Shown one piece after another: positions 1 to 27,560 of a stretch of DNA of 64,000 nucleotides. The DNA is taken from assembly GCA_037903475.1 (NCBI GenBank), contig JBAJFG010000226.1, forward strand, positions 124,001 to 188,000, in the 5' to 3' direction. The position numbers were made by a program, and so were the translations under genes. The notes beneath the pieces were generated by a model, which saw only the letters and a program-made list of their open reading frames with translations, did not search any database and was not told the origin of the DNA. This DNA is from Ancylostoma caninum. Taxonomy: Eukaryota; Nematoda; Chromadorea; Rhabditida; Ancylostomatidae. Each line of letters begins with the position of its first letter. The stretch's first letter is position 1.

Positions 1-176
1 AATGGACACCATAATGACAAGTCTCAGCAAATTTTTATTCAAAAGTACAAGCTAGTGCGTTATCGGGTTGATTAATACAACGGTATGGCTTGCAGTACCT
101 GGTTTTGGCAGCTGTATGTATCTTCCTCATCTGACAGCTTTGTGCCCCAATTTGGGAACATTACTACACTGGGAAC
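1..176. other. Unassigned sequence at window edge
   Basis: AT-rich sequence upstream of the first MITE. I see no ORF, splice-bounded exon or repeat terminus in it. It may be intergenic, or an intron of the gene at 1443-5162 if that gene continues beyond the window. Confidence 0.4.
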
Positions 177-432
177 CAGTGGCGGACGCAGAAAGTGGAA
201 GGCAGGGGGGGAGTGGGGTCTCAGCCGTTTTAGGGACCCGGACGTGAAATAAAAATGATATAAACATCAATTCAAATATTAAGCAATTGACAATGACTAC
301 TTACAAAATAATAATAACAATAAACAATTAAAAATACACTGATAAAAAGTTTTTGTTTATTTTATAAATTAATTACGGAAATTTGGCGACTCATTTTGCG
401 GGAAGGCGGAGGGCCCCTTGCGTCAGCCACTG
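177..432. mobile_element. hAT-like MITE, family CAGTGGCGGACGCAG
   Basis: The element starts CAGTGGCGGACGCAG and ends GCGTCAGCCACTG, an imperfect terminal inverted repeat. It is flanked by ctgggaac (169-176) and ctgggagc (433-440), an 8-bp duplication with one mismatch. An 8-bp target duplication is typical of the hAT superfamily. The 256-bp interior is AT-rich with a G-run near the left end and has no ORF, so it is non-autonomous. A second copy of the same family is at 56624-56766. Confidence 0.7.
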
Positions 433-1442
433 CTGGGAGCCTCCTTTGTGCAGAATGTCTCATCCCAGATGTGATCTGCTAGATATGCAAATTTAGGGGT
501 CTTCCAAAATAATGTTCACACTAGTTGAACGCTAATAACCAGGAACACAAACAAGAGGAAATAAATATTTTCGCATCCCTTAGGTGAGGGTTGTTCGAAG
601 TAACTGTCATTAATAGCGCTACAATGCATGGAGCTTCATAGAACAAATTGAAAAACATCATATATGACGAAAAGTGGCGTGGTCAGCCTGACAAAGGACT
701 CGTGCGTCCATTATGCTTGGAATAGTCGAAGGTGAAAATTCCTAACTTTGTTGTAGGACAGGACTGTAAGTGTTGTTCGGCAAGATGAAGGTTGCTAGGA
801 AATCTTAAGAGGATTGATTATGACGTTCTAATCCATTATCCCAGAAACTATGGCTGATCTTTGTCAGACTGACTTTAAAGTTGAAGCTGAAAGCGACACC
901 CCAATAATCATCCCCATCGTCAACGCAGTATACGAGAAATAGGCCTTCTCAAAACCCATTTTCATTTAAATCCTTCAAAAGATTACTCCATAGAATAGGA
1001 AATGAATAAAACTAAAACCGCCTGCGCACCACGGGCTAGCCCTTCATTGATAGTCTCAGAGTCTGTTTCAAAGAAGACGGATGCAGTCTGACGCTGAGGC
1101 ACATTCCGAATCGTGTTACCTTTTGTTCAGTATGGCACAATTAAAAATCAATCATTTGAGATCTGCACAAATCTTATAACACTTTTCGAACCATATCGAA
1201 ATTCTTTCTTCGTACACCCTTTTCATTGTTTCCTCAATTTTAAGCCACCTAACCTGGAACCCCTTGTATAATTGCTAAAAACTATTGTTAAAATAGACAG
1301 ATTCAAAGCTTTTTTTTCCAAATTTATGACATGTCGTTTTGCAATGAGATTTCAATTTTTTAACAGCTCCCTGTTGGTAATACCCACAATCGAGGCAAAC
1401 GGATTTTACTTAGCTTGTCAGAACGCAAAAAAGGGCTCATAC
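433..1442. other. Non-coding stretch left of the first recognised exon
   Basis: I found no convincing exon here on either strand. It could hold further minus-strand introns of the gene at 1443-5162, whose 3' end was not located. A 30-codon plus-strand ORF near 851-943 has no splice context or recognisable homology. Confidence 0.4.
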
Positions 1443-1668
1443 CATGCTTGTCAGTGTCTTCGATGAGGTCGGCGCTGTTGACTTTTCCTTTGCCATGGCA
1501 TTCATTCTTGCATGCAGTTGCTCCCTCGCTGTAGGCGCCTTCCGAACAGTAGCAGCAACCATTGCACGACGATCTTCAGCCTAAAACATGGCGAAGACAA
1601 GAAAACATGTATGAAGCGCTGTCCCTTATTTTGGTCTGATTCACACTGCTTCCCTCGTACAATATAGT

Positions 1669-1744
<76 letters not shown>

Positions 1745-4700
1745 TGATATAATAGCTACAAAAAAGAGCTCTTTTCAAAAGTACACATACCATTTAGGTG
1801 TTCAGCGAACCATTATGAGATACTAAAGCCGGAAATAATGAGGGCATTTCGATTACAAGTGGTATTTAACATTCCAAACAGACTTTCTCTAAAAGAGGTG
1901 GCCTTAGCGCATTCTCAGGATTTCTTATCAAAAGTACGTTGATTCTACATCACATGAAATACATAATGCCAGTCGCACCATTAAAATCACATGAGCTCAG
2001 AATATTTCCTTTACGAGTAGAACATTAAAGTTGAATCATTGTGATCTGTATGATTTTTGGAGCTGCAGCAGACGAGTCGTGGTCAGCTGTAAATGACCCG
2101 CACGTATGCGGGAGATGAAAAGTCAAGATATCTCACCTTCTCTCTTGCGATTCGCTTCTTCGCAGCTGCTACAACATCAGGACTGATTTCTGTAGGCTTG
2201 GTGACAGAATTCGAGGCAGTAGAAGACTGTTTAACGCTTTCAGAACCTACGGACGATTTCGCGTCATCAGCTACAGCAAAATTTGAAGGATTACTATCCT
2301 TGTGAGCAGCATCCACAGCCTTTGAAGAAGATGACTCAGGCTTGCTCTTTCGAGTAGCAGCTTTCTGGAAGTATAATATTTCAGCATTTTTCTTGCCAAG
2401 GTATACAATCGGTCACGAAAATAAGAGGATTAGGAAGGATGTGAGTACCTTAGGAACCAGTGATGCCTCTTCTCTCGCTCTTTTTGGCTTCGGTTCCACC
2501 TCATCATCCTAGAAATATAACAGAGACAAAAATAGAAATTATCAGCATGTTCTCATCTTCAACGGATTGTGTGATCACCAGCAAGTTCCCGTTATAATAT
2601 TTGCGGCAACGAACGATGAAGGGGGAATCTACCAAGGAATGAGTGGCTCCAGTCGTTGACTGTGAAATGGTTCTTGCAACCAGACATGAAATTTACCAAA
2701 CAATCATTGGTCTAATGTAAAACCCTCACCAGTTCACAACATTCATAATCTTACAAACAAACTACGGGTCTGACCTGTGCTTCTGATGCCAAACGACTAC
2801 CTAACTCTTGGGATCATTACAAAAATGCTGCAAAATTGCTATCAGCATGCGACCACATTCCGCGCTGGAAAACAGAAATCGTTGTTTCTTTAGCATGCAG
2901 ACATCCAAAGTCGTAATGAGATCCACACTATAAAGGCATCTCCGACTTTGCCGCCGTATAGGGAGCGATATCGCGGCGGGGTCGCAGCGGCATGAACCTC
3001 GCGACCGCAGTTTTCTCAATTTTTTGTCGCGGCGGCACCTTGCAAGACCCAGATGGTCGTGGAGACATTTTGCCACCATAACGTCGCCGCAGTAGAAGAC
3101 AGAAAAGCCCTACATGTAGTATTTCGCATGGAGAATGGCAATCTGCGTTGCCGTTGCCAGCAGAATTACCGGAAGACCGAAGAATTTGAAGATTTTCGAA
3201 GAAAAACTATTTTCATGCATGGCGCACGTACGACTGCGCCACTCATGAAAAAGTCCTTTTTGTCATACTGCGTGGCTTATGTCATGAAGCGTCTTTTAAA
3301 GAAAAAAAAATGTGTGCAGCAATGAAAAAGAAAAAGGGTACAAAAGCACCCACACCAAACAGTAACGACATTTCGTCTTCGCTAAGAGGCTTGCGTTTCT
3401 CAGTTCTTCCACGATCTTTTGCCATTTCACGCTTTTTCCCTTCTTTTAGTTTCTTTCGCTTCAGTTCCTCCTCTTTCATCCTTTCCAAGTCTGCCAAAGG
3501 CGTCGGGGTGTACTCCGCTACAACAGGTCTTTCGCGAGGAGCTGCCTGAAGAAAAACACGTTTCTGGTTCTGCATCTGGTTTATGGACTTAGTCGTTAGC
3601 AAACAAACCTTCCGAGTGCAGCGATTACTATCAGCAAGTTCTGATGTTTCGTGTGAGGAAGAACTGCGTTCCAGTAATTCTTGAGTGCTTTGAACAACGC
3701 TCGAAGGTATTTCACCGGAAGATCCAGCTATCTTTTTTGCTTCTTGTCTCAACTGGAAGATGTGGTAAGAGAATCCTAATGAAAATACCTTTTTGTCAAG
3801 TCATGCCTACTATGAAGAGGTACAAAAGTGGCATGAGCGCAATATAGGCACCTGTGAAACGTGTAGCAAAAATTGAAATAGACAGGCTAGACGCAGCCTA
3901 TGCGCTAACATGAAAACATTAAAATCTCATTGACACGCATTAAAATCTCAATACTTGCAGCTAGAAGTGGTAGCCACGGTCCCAAATACGAAGATAACAG
4001 TGTCGAGAACACTAGCGATAAATGTTCGGATCCTAGTAACTAGTTGATCTGGACGCAAACTTTTGGACCACTGAGCAGATTTACAAATAAGAAAAGCTTG
4101 TTAATGTGTTTAGCAGAGGATCTTTTTTAAAGATGGATTTAGACGAAATTTCTGCATAGAATATCTACTAACACAACGGCGCTCTCAAGTTTTGCTCCTA
4201 TTACAACTTCATTCCAAGGTCAGGTCACGTCCATGCTTTAGAATTCCGCACACAAGATAAAAGATGTGCTACAAAGTATTACCTGCTCCTGTAACCTTTG
4301 CAGTCTCTCAATCTCTTCATTGAGCCGAGCGACTTCGCCTACGTATTCTTTAAACTGTTCGGACTTGGACTTGGTTGCAGGGGGGATAGGAACCTGCAAA
4401 ACCTTGGTCAGTAATTCAAGAATTTTTGACAATCTACGTATCTTTACCCGTGGTAAAGGAAGAGTTTTAATCTTTTTGGCAGTGGATGCCTTTACATGGG
4501 TATCTATAGGAGGCGGTTCCTGCTTTATTCCATTCGAGACCTGCGCCGTTTGCTGAAAACTACAATGAAATCTCAGTAATGTCCCTATTACTCACTATGT
4601 ACGACACAACACCGAATCGGAAAAATATCCCCCTATTCATGAGGTGATTTAGAAATCCTTGGGTTTTTCAAATCAAAGTTTGAAATATGAGCCAACCTCT

Positions 4701-5162
4701 ATGACACCTTACCGAGGTGGTTGGTGACTCTTCATTTGTTAACTCGTTGTGCAGCGACTTCTCCACGTAACTTTCACCGCTACTTGAAAAGCTGACCGAT
4801 TCTGTTTGGTTTATTGAATAAGGCGTTGGCGCATAAACTGCGTGCGTTGAGTTCGACGGCGATGGAGCTGGTGCATATCCTTGGAACAAAGCCTAACTAA
4901 ACTCAGAAAATACAACGCAACTCGAAACTAAGGTCACTCACCAGGAAAAGAATCACTGCTAACTACTCCCGGCTCCTCTGGTGCATATTTTGATGACTGC
5001 ACATGGTAGCTGGTGTAAGTAGTATTTTCGAAAGGACTGAATGGTTGAATGGATGGTCCGTGAATAGGTGCAGATGGAGTGTGAGGGAGATATCCAAAGT
5101 CGCGGATGGAGTGGATTCTGCTAAGGTCTCTCGGTACATCTCCAATCGTACTCGAACCAGGA
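1443..5162 (-). CDS. Ser/Lys-rich protein gene, partial (possible REXO1/PQE-1-like N-terminal region)
   Basis: This is a multi-exon minus-strand gene read from GT/AG sites and open frame. Exons in transcription order: 5162-4942, 4879-4713, 4552-4448, 4393-4283, 3752-3609, 3545-3356, 2508-2449, 2364-2137, 1580-1443. The predicted protein is low-complexity. It has YAPAP and YAPTP motifs in the second exon, a short coiled-coil-like EEIERLQRLQEQ stretch in the fourth, YTPTPL followed by a highly basic KEEELKRKK segment in the sixth, and Ser-rich then basic segments at the end. The YxPTP and basic pattern recalls N-terminal regions of REXO1/PQE-1 nuclear RNA exonuclease-like proteins, but no exonuclease domain lies in the window, so the identity is weak. 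The joins within 5162-4283-3609-3356 and within 2508-1443 keep frame. The join 3356 to 2508 does not, so a small exon or another donor is missing between them. Start and stop codons were not identified. Confidence 0.5.
1672..1747. repeat. (TA)n microsatellite
   Basis: About 76 bp of nearly uninterrupted TA dinucleotides with single interruptions near 1725 and 1745. It lies in the intron between the 2364-2137 and 1580-1443 exons of the first gene. Confidence 0.95.
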
Positions 5163-6240
5163 CTGAACAGAGGTACGTGAAATCACCAAGAACCAACTCC
5201 ACTACGATTTTTCAGAGTAGGGAGGTAGTCAAAGAGATGCAGGAGACTTGAACCGTTTATGCCTTCACGAACTAGCATGATTCCCCGCGGTGTGGCACTC
5301 TTGCTGTCATTAAGCATGTATGTATTTCGCTCTCTGCAACGCTGCCGCGTATTCTATTGGGCCGTAGGGCCTTAACGTTTGATGTTCCGTCTACAGTCGG
5401 ACGCTTTTTGGATACCGAATGTTCTACACCTCAGCTTCAGCTTGAGCTACCACGTATTGAGGCTTCACGGAGACTCTTTACAGTAGTTTACAGGGGCTCG
5501 GACCCAAGGTATATTGTATTGAATAAACAACCTAGGCCAAATCCAGTTATCCTCAATTTTACAGAATTTCGAATAACATTTTTGTTTTTGGCGCTCTGTG
5601 ATATCCCTCTGGTATCAACGGAGTAGTTTTTCTTAAAGTTAGACATATTTTTGCTCGATGTTCCCCTAATACTGCTATACCTGTACTTTCCTTGCAATTT
5701 ATACATGCAACTATCGAGGTTGATGATAGTAAGTGCGGAGAACCCGAATAGAAATCATATGATTTTGAACAATGGATAGCAAATAGAACAAAGGAAAAGC
5801 AGAATTGCAAAAAAAATGTACTATGCTGCTGAATCAAAAATCAATTCCACATAACTCTCCAGCATTGATTACAATCGCGGACAATATAGTCCTTTTTGTT
5901 TTTGGAAAGTTGAAGGACCCATTCCTATCCCGATGTGGAAGCAATTTCAAAACTAAACTCACATTCTGTAAGGACAAGGCGATGCGGAATCCAGATCGGT
6001 CCTAGAGCAAGCAGAGGCAGTGGGAGTGCTTTCCTCTACTCCTGTGTCACTAAAACTATAAAATTTGATGAGGCATATGAAATTTCGTGACGCTTTTCAC
6101 CCATCAGTCGCCAACCGACCTAGACGAAGCCAATTAAAACCTCTCTCTCAATATCCAGTAGTGCTGAATCGTTACTGCACAGAGGCGATGCGGACCTTGC
6201 CGCATCACACGTTAACTCACGTTGACACGCACTAACCCAA
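5163..6240. other. Upstream region of the first gene
   Basis: This lies 5' of the first recognised exon of the minus-strand gene and probably holds its promoter and 5' exon. A minus-strand open stretch at about 5181-5310 contains an ATG but has no good donor before the acceptor at 5163, so I did not include it. A plus-strand 89-codon ORF at 5357-5626 has no splice context and no recognised similarity. The rest is unremarkable. Confidence 0.35.
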
Positions 6241-6345
6241 AGCTTCGCCAACCACTGGGCGAAATATAATTGAGGTGACCGACTTCTATAGGCCCCGCCT
6301 ATCAGCTAAGGAGCTCTGTGGTCGAGGTGTGGAGCGGCTGCTCAC
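6241..6345 (+). repeat. Dispersed repeat, copy 1 of 3
   Basis: A roughly 100-bp sequence containing GCGAAATATAATTGAGGTGA, a CGACTTCTATAGGC-type core and the box AGCTAAGGAGCTCTGTGGT. Diverged copies occur at about 52655-52755 (same strand) and 53741-53836 (opposite strand). Three copies in one window on both strands indicate an interspersed repeat. I cannot assign a class, because no A/B box, TIR or poly(A) tail was recognised. Confidence 0.6.
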
Positions 6346-6830
6346 CCAAAGGGCTAACGTTTCAATGAACGCATATCAACGTGGGTCAACGAGTGGTGTG
6401 GCGCGGCATCCTCGGCCAATGGTGCAATAAGATTGACCTTCCCTGACATTCCATTCACAAAACGTGACTATTGACCGAATACATGCGTTCCAGGTCAGCT
6501 GTTAAAAATTACTACGACTAACAAATGGACGTGCGCGACTTGTCAAAATCCACTCTGTACTTTCAATATAACCATACTCCAGTCGTCACAATTCTCTGGA
6601 ACGCCTATAGCTGAGCCCTGAGCAGCGCAGAATCATTTACACTTCAACATTGGGTAATAAACGTACACAGTAGCCTCACCTCGGGAACGCAAACTTGTAA
6701 TCTTGTGGCTCACAAGGAAATGGTGGTGTATCTAAGCAACCTTCACCGATCCCGTGTGATTCCGACCTCCCTGTAATGGTCGTGTAGAAGCTGAACTTCA
6801 TAGTGACACTTATACCAACGATTTATACTA

Positions 6831-7257
6831 GCTGCGTGCGTCATTCGCGCGTCGGACGCACACATTCATTTGAGAAGCATTTGGCATGAAAGTTTACAGC
6901 GCTGCAAAGCTGACGCATCGATAAGCAGTGCAGAACAGAGAGGTATACGTGAAATCCTGGCAGCTAAGGAATGTTTCCGATTTTGCAGTCGCTACTGCGT
7001 GGCGAACAAACCTCGCTCCCATTCTCGACCCTTTACGACAGCATGAAAACTTTGTGCAGTCTTCGAGAGGCGCGTCATTTTTGCAGCGCCGCAACCGCTG
7101 AAGATCGGTTAACGCAGCATGTAAATTTTCAATGAAAAGAACATGCCGCCGCCGCGACGCTGTAAACGCGTGCGTCTTAGCTGCGTCAGCAATGTGAGTG
7201 GCTCCATCGTTCATCGTACAGATGCACGCTCGTCAAACGCACGCATCTAATATAATT
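6831..7257. mobile_element. MITE with ATTTATACTAGCTGCGTGCG terminal repeats
   Basis: The left end reads ATTTATACTAGCTGCGTGCG. The right end is its imperfect inverse (reverse complement AATTATATTAGATGCGTGCG). The outer parts match the shorter element at 40056-40291. The extra central part (about 6890-7080) resembles the MITE at 24007-24243, so this copy may itself be a composite. There is no coding capacity. Confidence 0.55.
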
Positions 7258-7751
7258 TCTCTAGTCACCCCGACATTGTGAAAAACAACACAAACCTTCA
7301 TGAAAAAACCGACAGTGAACGCGATCACAACCATTTCTGGGGCATAGCAACTCAGAGAGCACACCAGAACCTCGGAACATTCAAAGGAGTATCTCTAACT
7401 ACTGTAAATAAGCCGTGCATGGACACGCTCTCAGCGAGAACACCATGACAAAATCGCAAATTTGCGTACAGATACACTCAACTGTGTTGGTTATTGATCC
7501 TTTGTAGCAGCTGACAGACAGTTTTGTAGCATTTCACTTTACTCCTTACAATAAAAATATTACCTACAATCTAACAAACTAGTGAGATAAGGAGATGAAT
7601 TTACTTTAAAAAAAGCCCCTCCATAATCTCTGTTTCTCTCATAATCTATTCTTACACCGGATAGCAAAGAAATGTGGACATTTCACCGAGTACTGAGCAA
7701 TGGAACGGCACAATAGTTACTTCCGTAATGGACAGTGAACAGAGACTAGAA
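7258..7751. other. 3' flank of PGM1
   Basis: AT-rich sequence downstream of the PGM1 stop codon (transcribed leftward), presumably its 3' UTR and beyond. I saw no clear AATAAA on the minus strand close to the stop. No other gene is seen. Confidence 0.4.
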
Positions 7752-23218
<15,467 letters not shown>

Positions 23219-23220
23219 GC

Positions 23221-23240
23221 CTGAGACTGACACAAAATCA
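23221..23240 (-). promoter_or_regulatory. Possible trans-splice acceptor before the PGM1 start
   Basis: On the minus strand the sequence immediately 5' of the PGM1 ATG is a pyrimidine-rich run ending TCTCAG, two bases before the start codon. Nematode mRNAs often receive a spliced leader at such an acceptor just upstream of ATG. The site is seen in the sequence; its use for trans-splicing is inference, and an ordinary upstream 5'-UTR exon is the alternative. Confidence 0.45.
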
Positions 23241-24006
23241 ATATTCCATGGGCGACAGCAATGATTAAGAAGAGAAACATCAAACAAGACGACACACGGC
23301 GAAAAGTAAAAACTGACTGGAAGTCTTCAAAGAAGCAATTTTAAAGCTCTCTACCTAGTGCAAAGTACAGAGAACGAGTCACTCACGCAACAGACGAGGC
23401 AACATGTGTGAGACAAAACATCCAAAGGGGCTATTTTAGTTAGCAAGCGCTCTGATAACAGCTCGAAATCATCACATTCTAAATAAAGAAGCAAGTTTTT
23501 GGAGGGAAAACCGGACGCTTCATAAACACATGCCGTCACCCCGATGTTTATCACGGGGCACGTTGATAGCGACACTAGCGTGGGGGCGGAAACGCCGTCG
23601 GAGTGCGTCCGCTCGCCGCAGGTCGCTGGACTGCTGGTTCGGGAGCCGCGACAGCTGCCGCTACGTGCAGGTCGTCCTTGCCGCTTGTACAGAAAAAAAC
23701 ACCTGCTGAATCAGCGTAGGTGAGGCGCTGGAGCCGCGAATTTCTCATTGGTAAACATGGGATGCGCGTGAGATGTGTGCCGGTTTCGAGCGCATACCTG
23801 TTTCCAACGGAAATCCTACGCTTTTATGGGAAAATTGACATTTTTGGCGTTTCGTTTCACGTTTTCTGGGACTTGGCCCGGAACTCGAAACGGCCAGGTG
23901 AACATGCACCAATGATGTGGCGCAGCAAAGTTGCATATTAGTGCGTATCAGAGCACATAATGAAAACACTATCGGTCGAGGAGTGCAGATGCTCACGCGC
24001 CACATC
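23241..24006. other. 5' flank of PGM1
   Basis: Upstream of PGM1 on the minus strand. A GC-rich CpG-containing stretch (about 23570-23700) follows AT-rich sequence and is a plausible promoter region. I recognised no defined element or ORF with homology. Confidence 0.35.
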
Positions 24007-24243
24007 AAAAGTTATTCATGCAAGCATGGGCGCGTCAAAGTTTACGCTGCGATAGACAGTGCAAAGGAGGGAGGTAGAAAAGAAATCCTGGCAGGTCAGC
24101 AATGTTCCTAGTTTTGCTGTTGCGACTGCCGCGCGAACAAACCGCGTTTCCATTTTCGCCGCTTTGGATCGGCGCGAAGAAAAGGTTGTGAAGTTTTTTA
24201 GAGGCGCATAAACTTTGACGCGCAGCAAGCATGAATAACTTTT
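24007..24243. mobile_element. MITE with AAAAGTTATTCATGC ends
   Basis: Left terminus AAAAGTTATTCATGCAAGCA and right terminus AGCAAGCATGAATAACTTTT are inverted copies. Just inside lie GCGCGTCAAAGTTTACGC and its inverse. Length 237 bp, no ORF. The middle part resembles the centre of the element at 6831-7257. Confidence 0.8.
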
Positions 24244-24277
24244 CACTGGTCCGTATTCACGTGGCCGTTTGGAGATC

Positions 24278-24659
24278 CCTATACTCAGGAAACTTAAAGA
24301 CCGTGTTTTTGTATGAGATTGAAAGGTGCAAATACTACGATTAAGACATGCAATATTTTAATAAATAGTTCTATACCAGCAACGATCAAATCCGTGCAAA
24401 ACCCATGATAGCCATGCAGAACCCATGCGTCTCCAACAATCCTATGCAAATTCGATACAGGGCGCACGAAAACCCATGCAAAGCTCATGCAAAATACATG
24501 CATATCCATAGGTGTGCTGGGTTTTAAATGGATTGACTATTTCTGGTATAGAATATTACTTTAAAAAAACCGTGTTTTGCATGAACACGCATGTCTCAAT
24601 CGTGGGATTTGCACTTTTCAATCTCATGCAAAACACGGTCTTTAAGTTCTCCGAGTAGG
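24278..24659. mobile_element. MITE with ~70-bp terminal inverted repeats
   Basis: Left CCTATACTCAGGAAACTTAA and right (inverted) CCTACTCGGAGAACTTAAAG continue matching through AGACCGTGTTTT, GAGATTGAAA and GTGCAAAT. The centre carries several CCATGCAAAACCCATG-like direct repeats. No coding capacity. Confidence 0.75.
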
Positions 24660-25749
24660 TTGGCCAAAAGTTATGTTCGAAGATTTTCAAAAGCTCTTTT
24701 TATTTCAAAAAAATCAGCGGTGAGAACGGTGTGACTTGCAGTTCTTCTCAGAAATTTTTGGCTCGAGTTGCACCGCCCGTCAGCTGAGCCACTTCGCACC
24801 ACGTAAGTATGAATCCGGCGCGGATCAGCAGATGGGCGGTGCACCGTGAGGCAAGGAATTTATGAGCGGAACTACATACATGATGTTGGAATATGTTTCC
24901 CAAGCTACTCCTCAAGACCTGTACAAGGTCAGCCGGGACACTACTGCTCCAGCCATACCTCAATGTAGAGAAGGAGCTTTTTTTTCAAGCCGCCTATTTT
25001 GAACTGCTGTAGAGCACCTTGGCGAGTGCTGAGGCCAGCAACATCACATGCTTAATCTAGGGAAAGGCGGGGTGGGAGGGGGGAGGGGGAGAGGGTGTTG
25101 TTAGATAGTCCACAGGACCCCGTTGATCCTCTCGTTTTTGAGTCCGGAGATATGAGGTTTTAGGGGAGCAAGCACGCCTTGGATGACTCCACGTCACAAG
25201 GCGGCACGATGCTGCAGTTCGAAATGCTCCCGCGAGGAAGGACAGTTACGTCTACCCTCTGGATATGCCAGGACTGGAAATGGGCAAAAGTGGCTGAAGA
25301 AAAATGGAAAAGACAGGGAACCCTGCACTTCCTCACCCACGTTCCACGCCAATTTCAATGCTCTTTCCGATAAAGAGGCCTACTTTGCACAATGTTAGCT
25401 GGGTGGGAACATCGTTCGCTGTATTTCCTATTCTCCTGACTCCCTGAATATGAACTGCCTCCTTGATGCTTACTTGCCAAAAAAAAATTTCCAAAATAAA
25501 TGGAGTAAAGCTGGGAGTGTTCAATTTTCTCGACTCACAGGAGCCTATGCATGTAACTCGACGTTCGACCGTGATACGCAGTTATGTCTAACATGTCGAC
25601 CCACGATCTGCTTGCTGGAGATAACGACGTGGAGGATTCTAAGCGTCGCGGAGATCCTTCCCTCCTGATCTACAGGACTGTAAAGCACTTCCAATTAGCA
25701 GGGACCATTGCTTATCGCATGAGCAGTACCTGACGCCGCATGCGTACAA
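24660..25749. other. Unassigned sequence
   Basis: No ORF with recognisable homology and no clear repeat termini. A G-rich run lies at about 25070-25096. Short ORFs at 25179-25398 have no splice or homology support. Confidence 0.35.
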
Positions 25750-25878
25750 GAAGCTCCAAATGTACGCAGACAAAGGTTCGGTAGAGAAGCAGGCGCTCAG
25801 CATGCAGACACCCGTTTCTCTACCCCAAGAGAGCCGCGCCGCGGTCCCGACCCTTGTCTGCGTACATTTGGAGTTCCC
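25750..25878. repeat. Fold-back sequence
   Basis: The segment starting AGCTCCAAATGTACGCAGAC (about 25751) is repeated in inverse near 25855-25877. A second inner pair GGTAGAGAAGC / GTTTCTCTACC makes a long imperfect hairpin of about 129 bp with a GC-rich interruption in the right arm. Confidence 0.7.
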
Positions 25879-26135
25879 TGTATGTCTCGTAGAACTACGA
25901 AGTCAAGAACAACAAGGACATCATTTTCATATCGTTATGGTTGGCGAATTTTTCCTTGAGGAATCAGAGTCCTGGATAAATGGTAGGAATACAACAGCTT
26001 TCTTGGGGAATACGATGACTACTCAAACGTTTCCCATTCAAATTATCGAAGCTCAAGCCAGCTCTCGAAAGCAAAATCTGGCTAAAATTTGGGGTGCAGA
26101 AAACGCTATTTAAAGCATCTCGAGCGTTCTTTCAG

Positions 26136-26284
26136 CAGACCGTTCGCTACTTGTTGGGCCAATAACAGCGTTAGATATTGTTGAAGATGTTCTTTCTGAA
26201 AAGCAGCTTGAAAAAATTCGCCCAGCAAGAATCCTAGAAAAACTAAGGAAATGCTTTAAAAAGTACTCATCTACGTTTCCCTAG
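26136..26284 (+). CDS. Coding-like fragment, possible terminal exon
   Basis: After a good acceptor (TTCTTTCAG) the plus strand stays open for about 49 codons to a TAG, with composition typical of a protein (a VEDVLSEKQLEKIRP-like helical, charged segment). I do not recognise a family and found no matching upstream exon. It could be an exon remnant or a captured gene fragment. The Tc1-like element begins 74 bp further right. Confidence 0.25.
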
Positions 26285-26949
26285 AAGCGAAGCCGTTGCA
26301 ACAGAGCTTACATGTGGAATGGGCTGTGATGTCCTTGCCAAATATAAAGAACATATACAGTGCGTTTCATAAGTATAGACGCACCCCCAAAAAACACTGG
26401 TACATAGTTCCACGTTTAACTTTTTGGAGAAAACACGAGTGCCAATCGAATCAGCGTGCCCAAAAACCCTCGCTTCTGTCGTATCACCCAAAGTTATAAA
26501 AAAAATAGGTAGACCTAGCACTTCCCCCTCTTAGGGACCGTTTCATAAGTATAGACGCATTTTGAGAAACCGATGATTTCACAGGGAGAACTTCCTTGCA
26601 ACAGCAGATTTGTAGTTGATAGGTTTCCGCAATTCCCAAGCAACTGAGAAAACATGGGTTGGCATAGATTTACCCATCCCTTCCAGCAAATGGCAATCAA
26701 AACGGCTCTTAGTGCAGGCAATAGCATTTTTCAGGTTTGTTGTGCCGGGAAATGTTCGGTTCCGATCACGACTCTCATCTGGTAGGATGCTTCAGGGATG
26801 TTCGATGTTGATAGTATTAGAAGGCAGATAGTACCGTACGATAGGGTTTCTCAAAATGCTTATATGTTGAGCGACTCGTATAGGTCACGCCGGTTTTTGA
26901 TGGAAAGTGAGGTTTCTCCTTCTGTGTGCTGCAAGAAAATTAAGAACTG

Positions 26950-27221
26950 TGTTGATGATTTATAGATCATCAACCATGTATTCCTTATATCTTTTAGGTT
27001 CAAAGATCAACTGTATGTTTACTCATGAGGTATTTCTCCCCAGAAGTTGTACTCCTATATCTAATCACTCAACTTGGAGTGACAATTGAACAGACGGGGT
27101 CGACCCTTAAGACGGCACCCCTTTGTTCCGTTATATCCATTGGCACTTTAGCCAAAGCAGCTCCTTATCGGGTCAACCCCGCCCATTTCTGTGTGCATAA
27201 AAGGGGCTCCCGAATGTATAT
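26950..27221 (+). repeat. BEL 5' LTR, first part
   Basis: Starts TGTTGATGATTTATAGATCA and breaks off at the gypsy target site TATAT. It continues at 32819. Compared with the intact 3' LTR, this part carries five of the six LTR differences. Confidence 0.9.
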
Positions 27222-27429
27222 TGTAGCGTCCTGCGGCTGTGACGAAGGCGGTAGGTAGGATATTTATTGAAGCAACTGAATTATGGAACAAATCTCCTCC
27301 TTTTATATGGGTCTCCTTATATACCGGAGATCACGGAGGTCACGAAATCAGGATAAAAGAGATCACCTACAATATTCCTGGATCTACTGGTGGGTGGTCA
27401 TCGTGATCACAGGAGCTCGGGCTCCAACA
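27222..27429 (-). repeat. gypsy LTR (3' in element orientation)
   Basis: 208 bp, TG...CA, with two differences from the partner LTR at 32606-32813. It is bordered by the TATAT duplication at left and a polypurine tract (on the minus strand) at right. Confidence 0.95.
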
Positions 27430-27560
27430 CCTCCCTCCTGAGACTGTCATCCGCGGCGTACGTCTTCAGTCTCGGGTCGACCTGGAGTCTTGCTGGCTGG
27501 CGTCGCGTCCTGGCTGGTCGATGTATGAGCGCTGGTGCAGGGAGCGGTGTAGGTTGGGAT

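Noticed and set aside
3053..3325. 90-codon plus-strand ORF and its minus-strand partner at 2801-3079
   Set aside because: They lie in an intron with GC-rich repeat-like sequence, and neither keeps frame with the adjacent exons.
5357..5626. 89-codon plus-strand ORF upstream of the first gene
   Set aside because: No splice sites, no homology that I recognise, and average length for chance in this composition.
25760..26113. 117-codon plus-strand ORF as a gene
   Set aside because: It starts inside the fold-back at 25750-25878, with no splice support or recognised domain.
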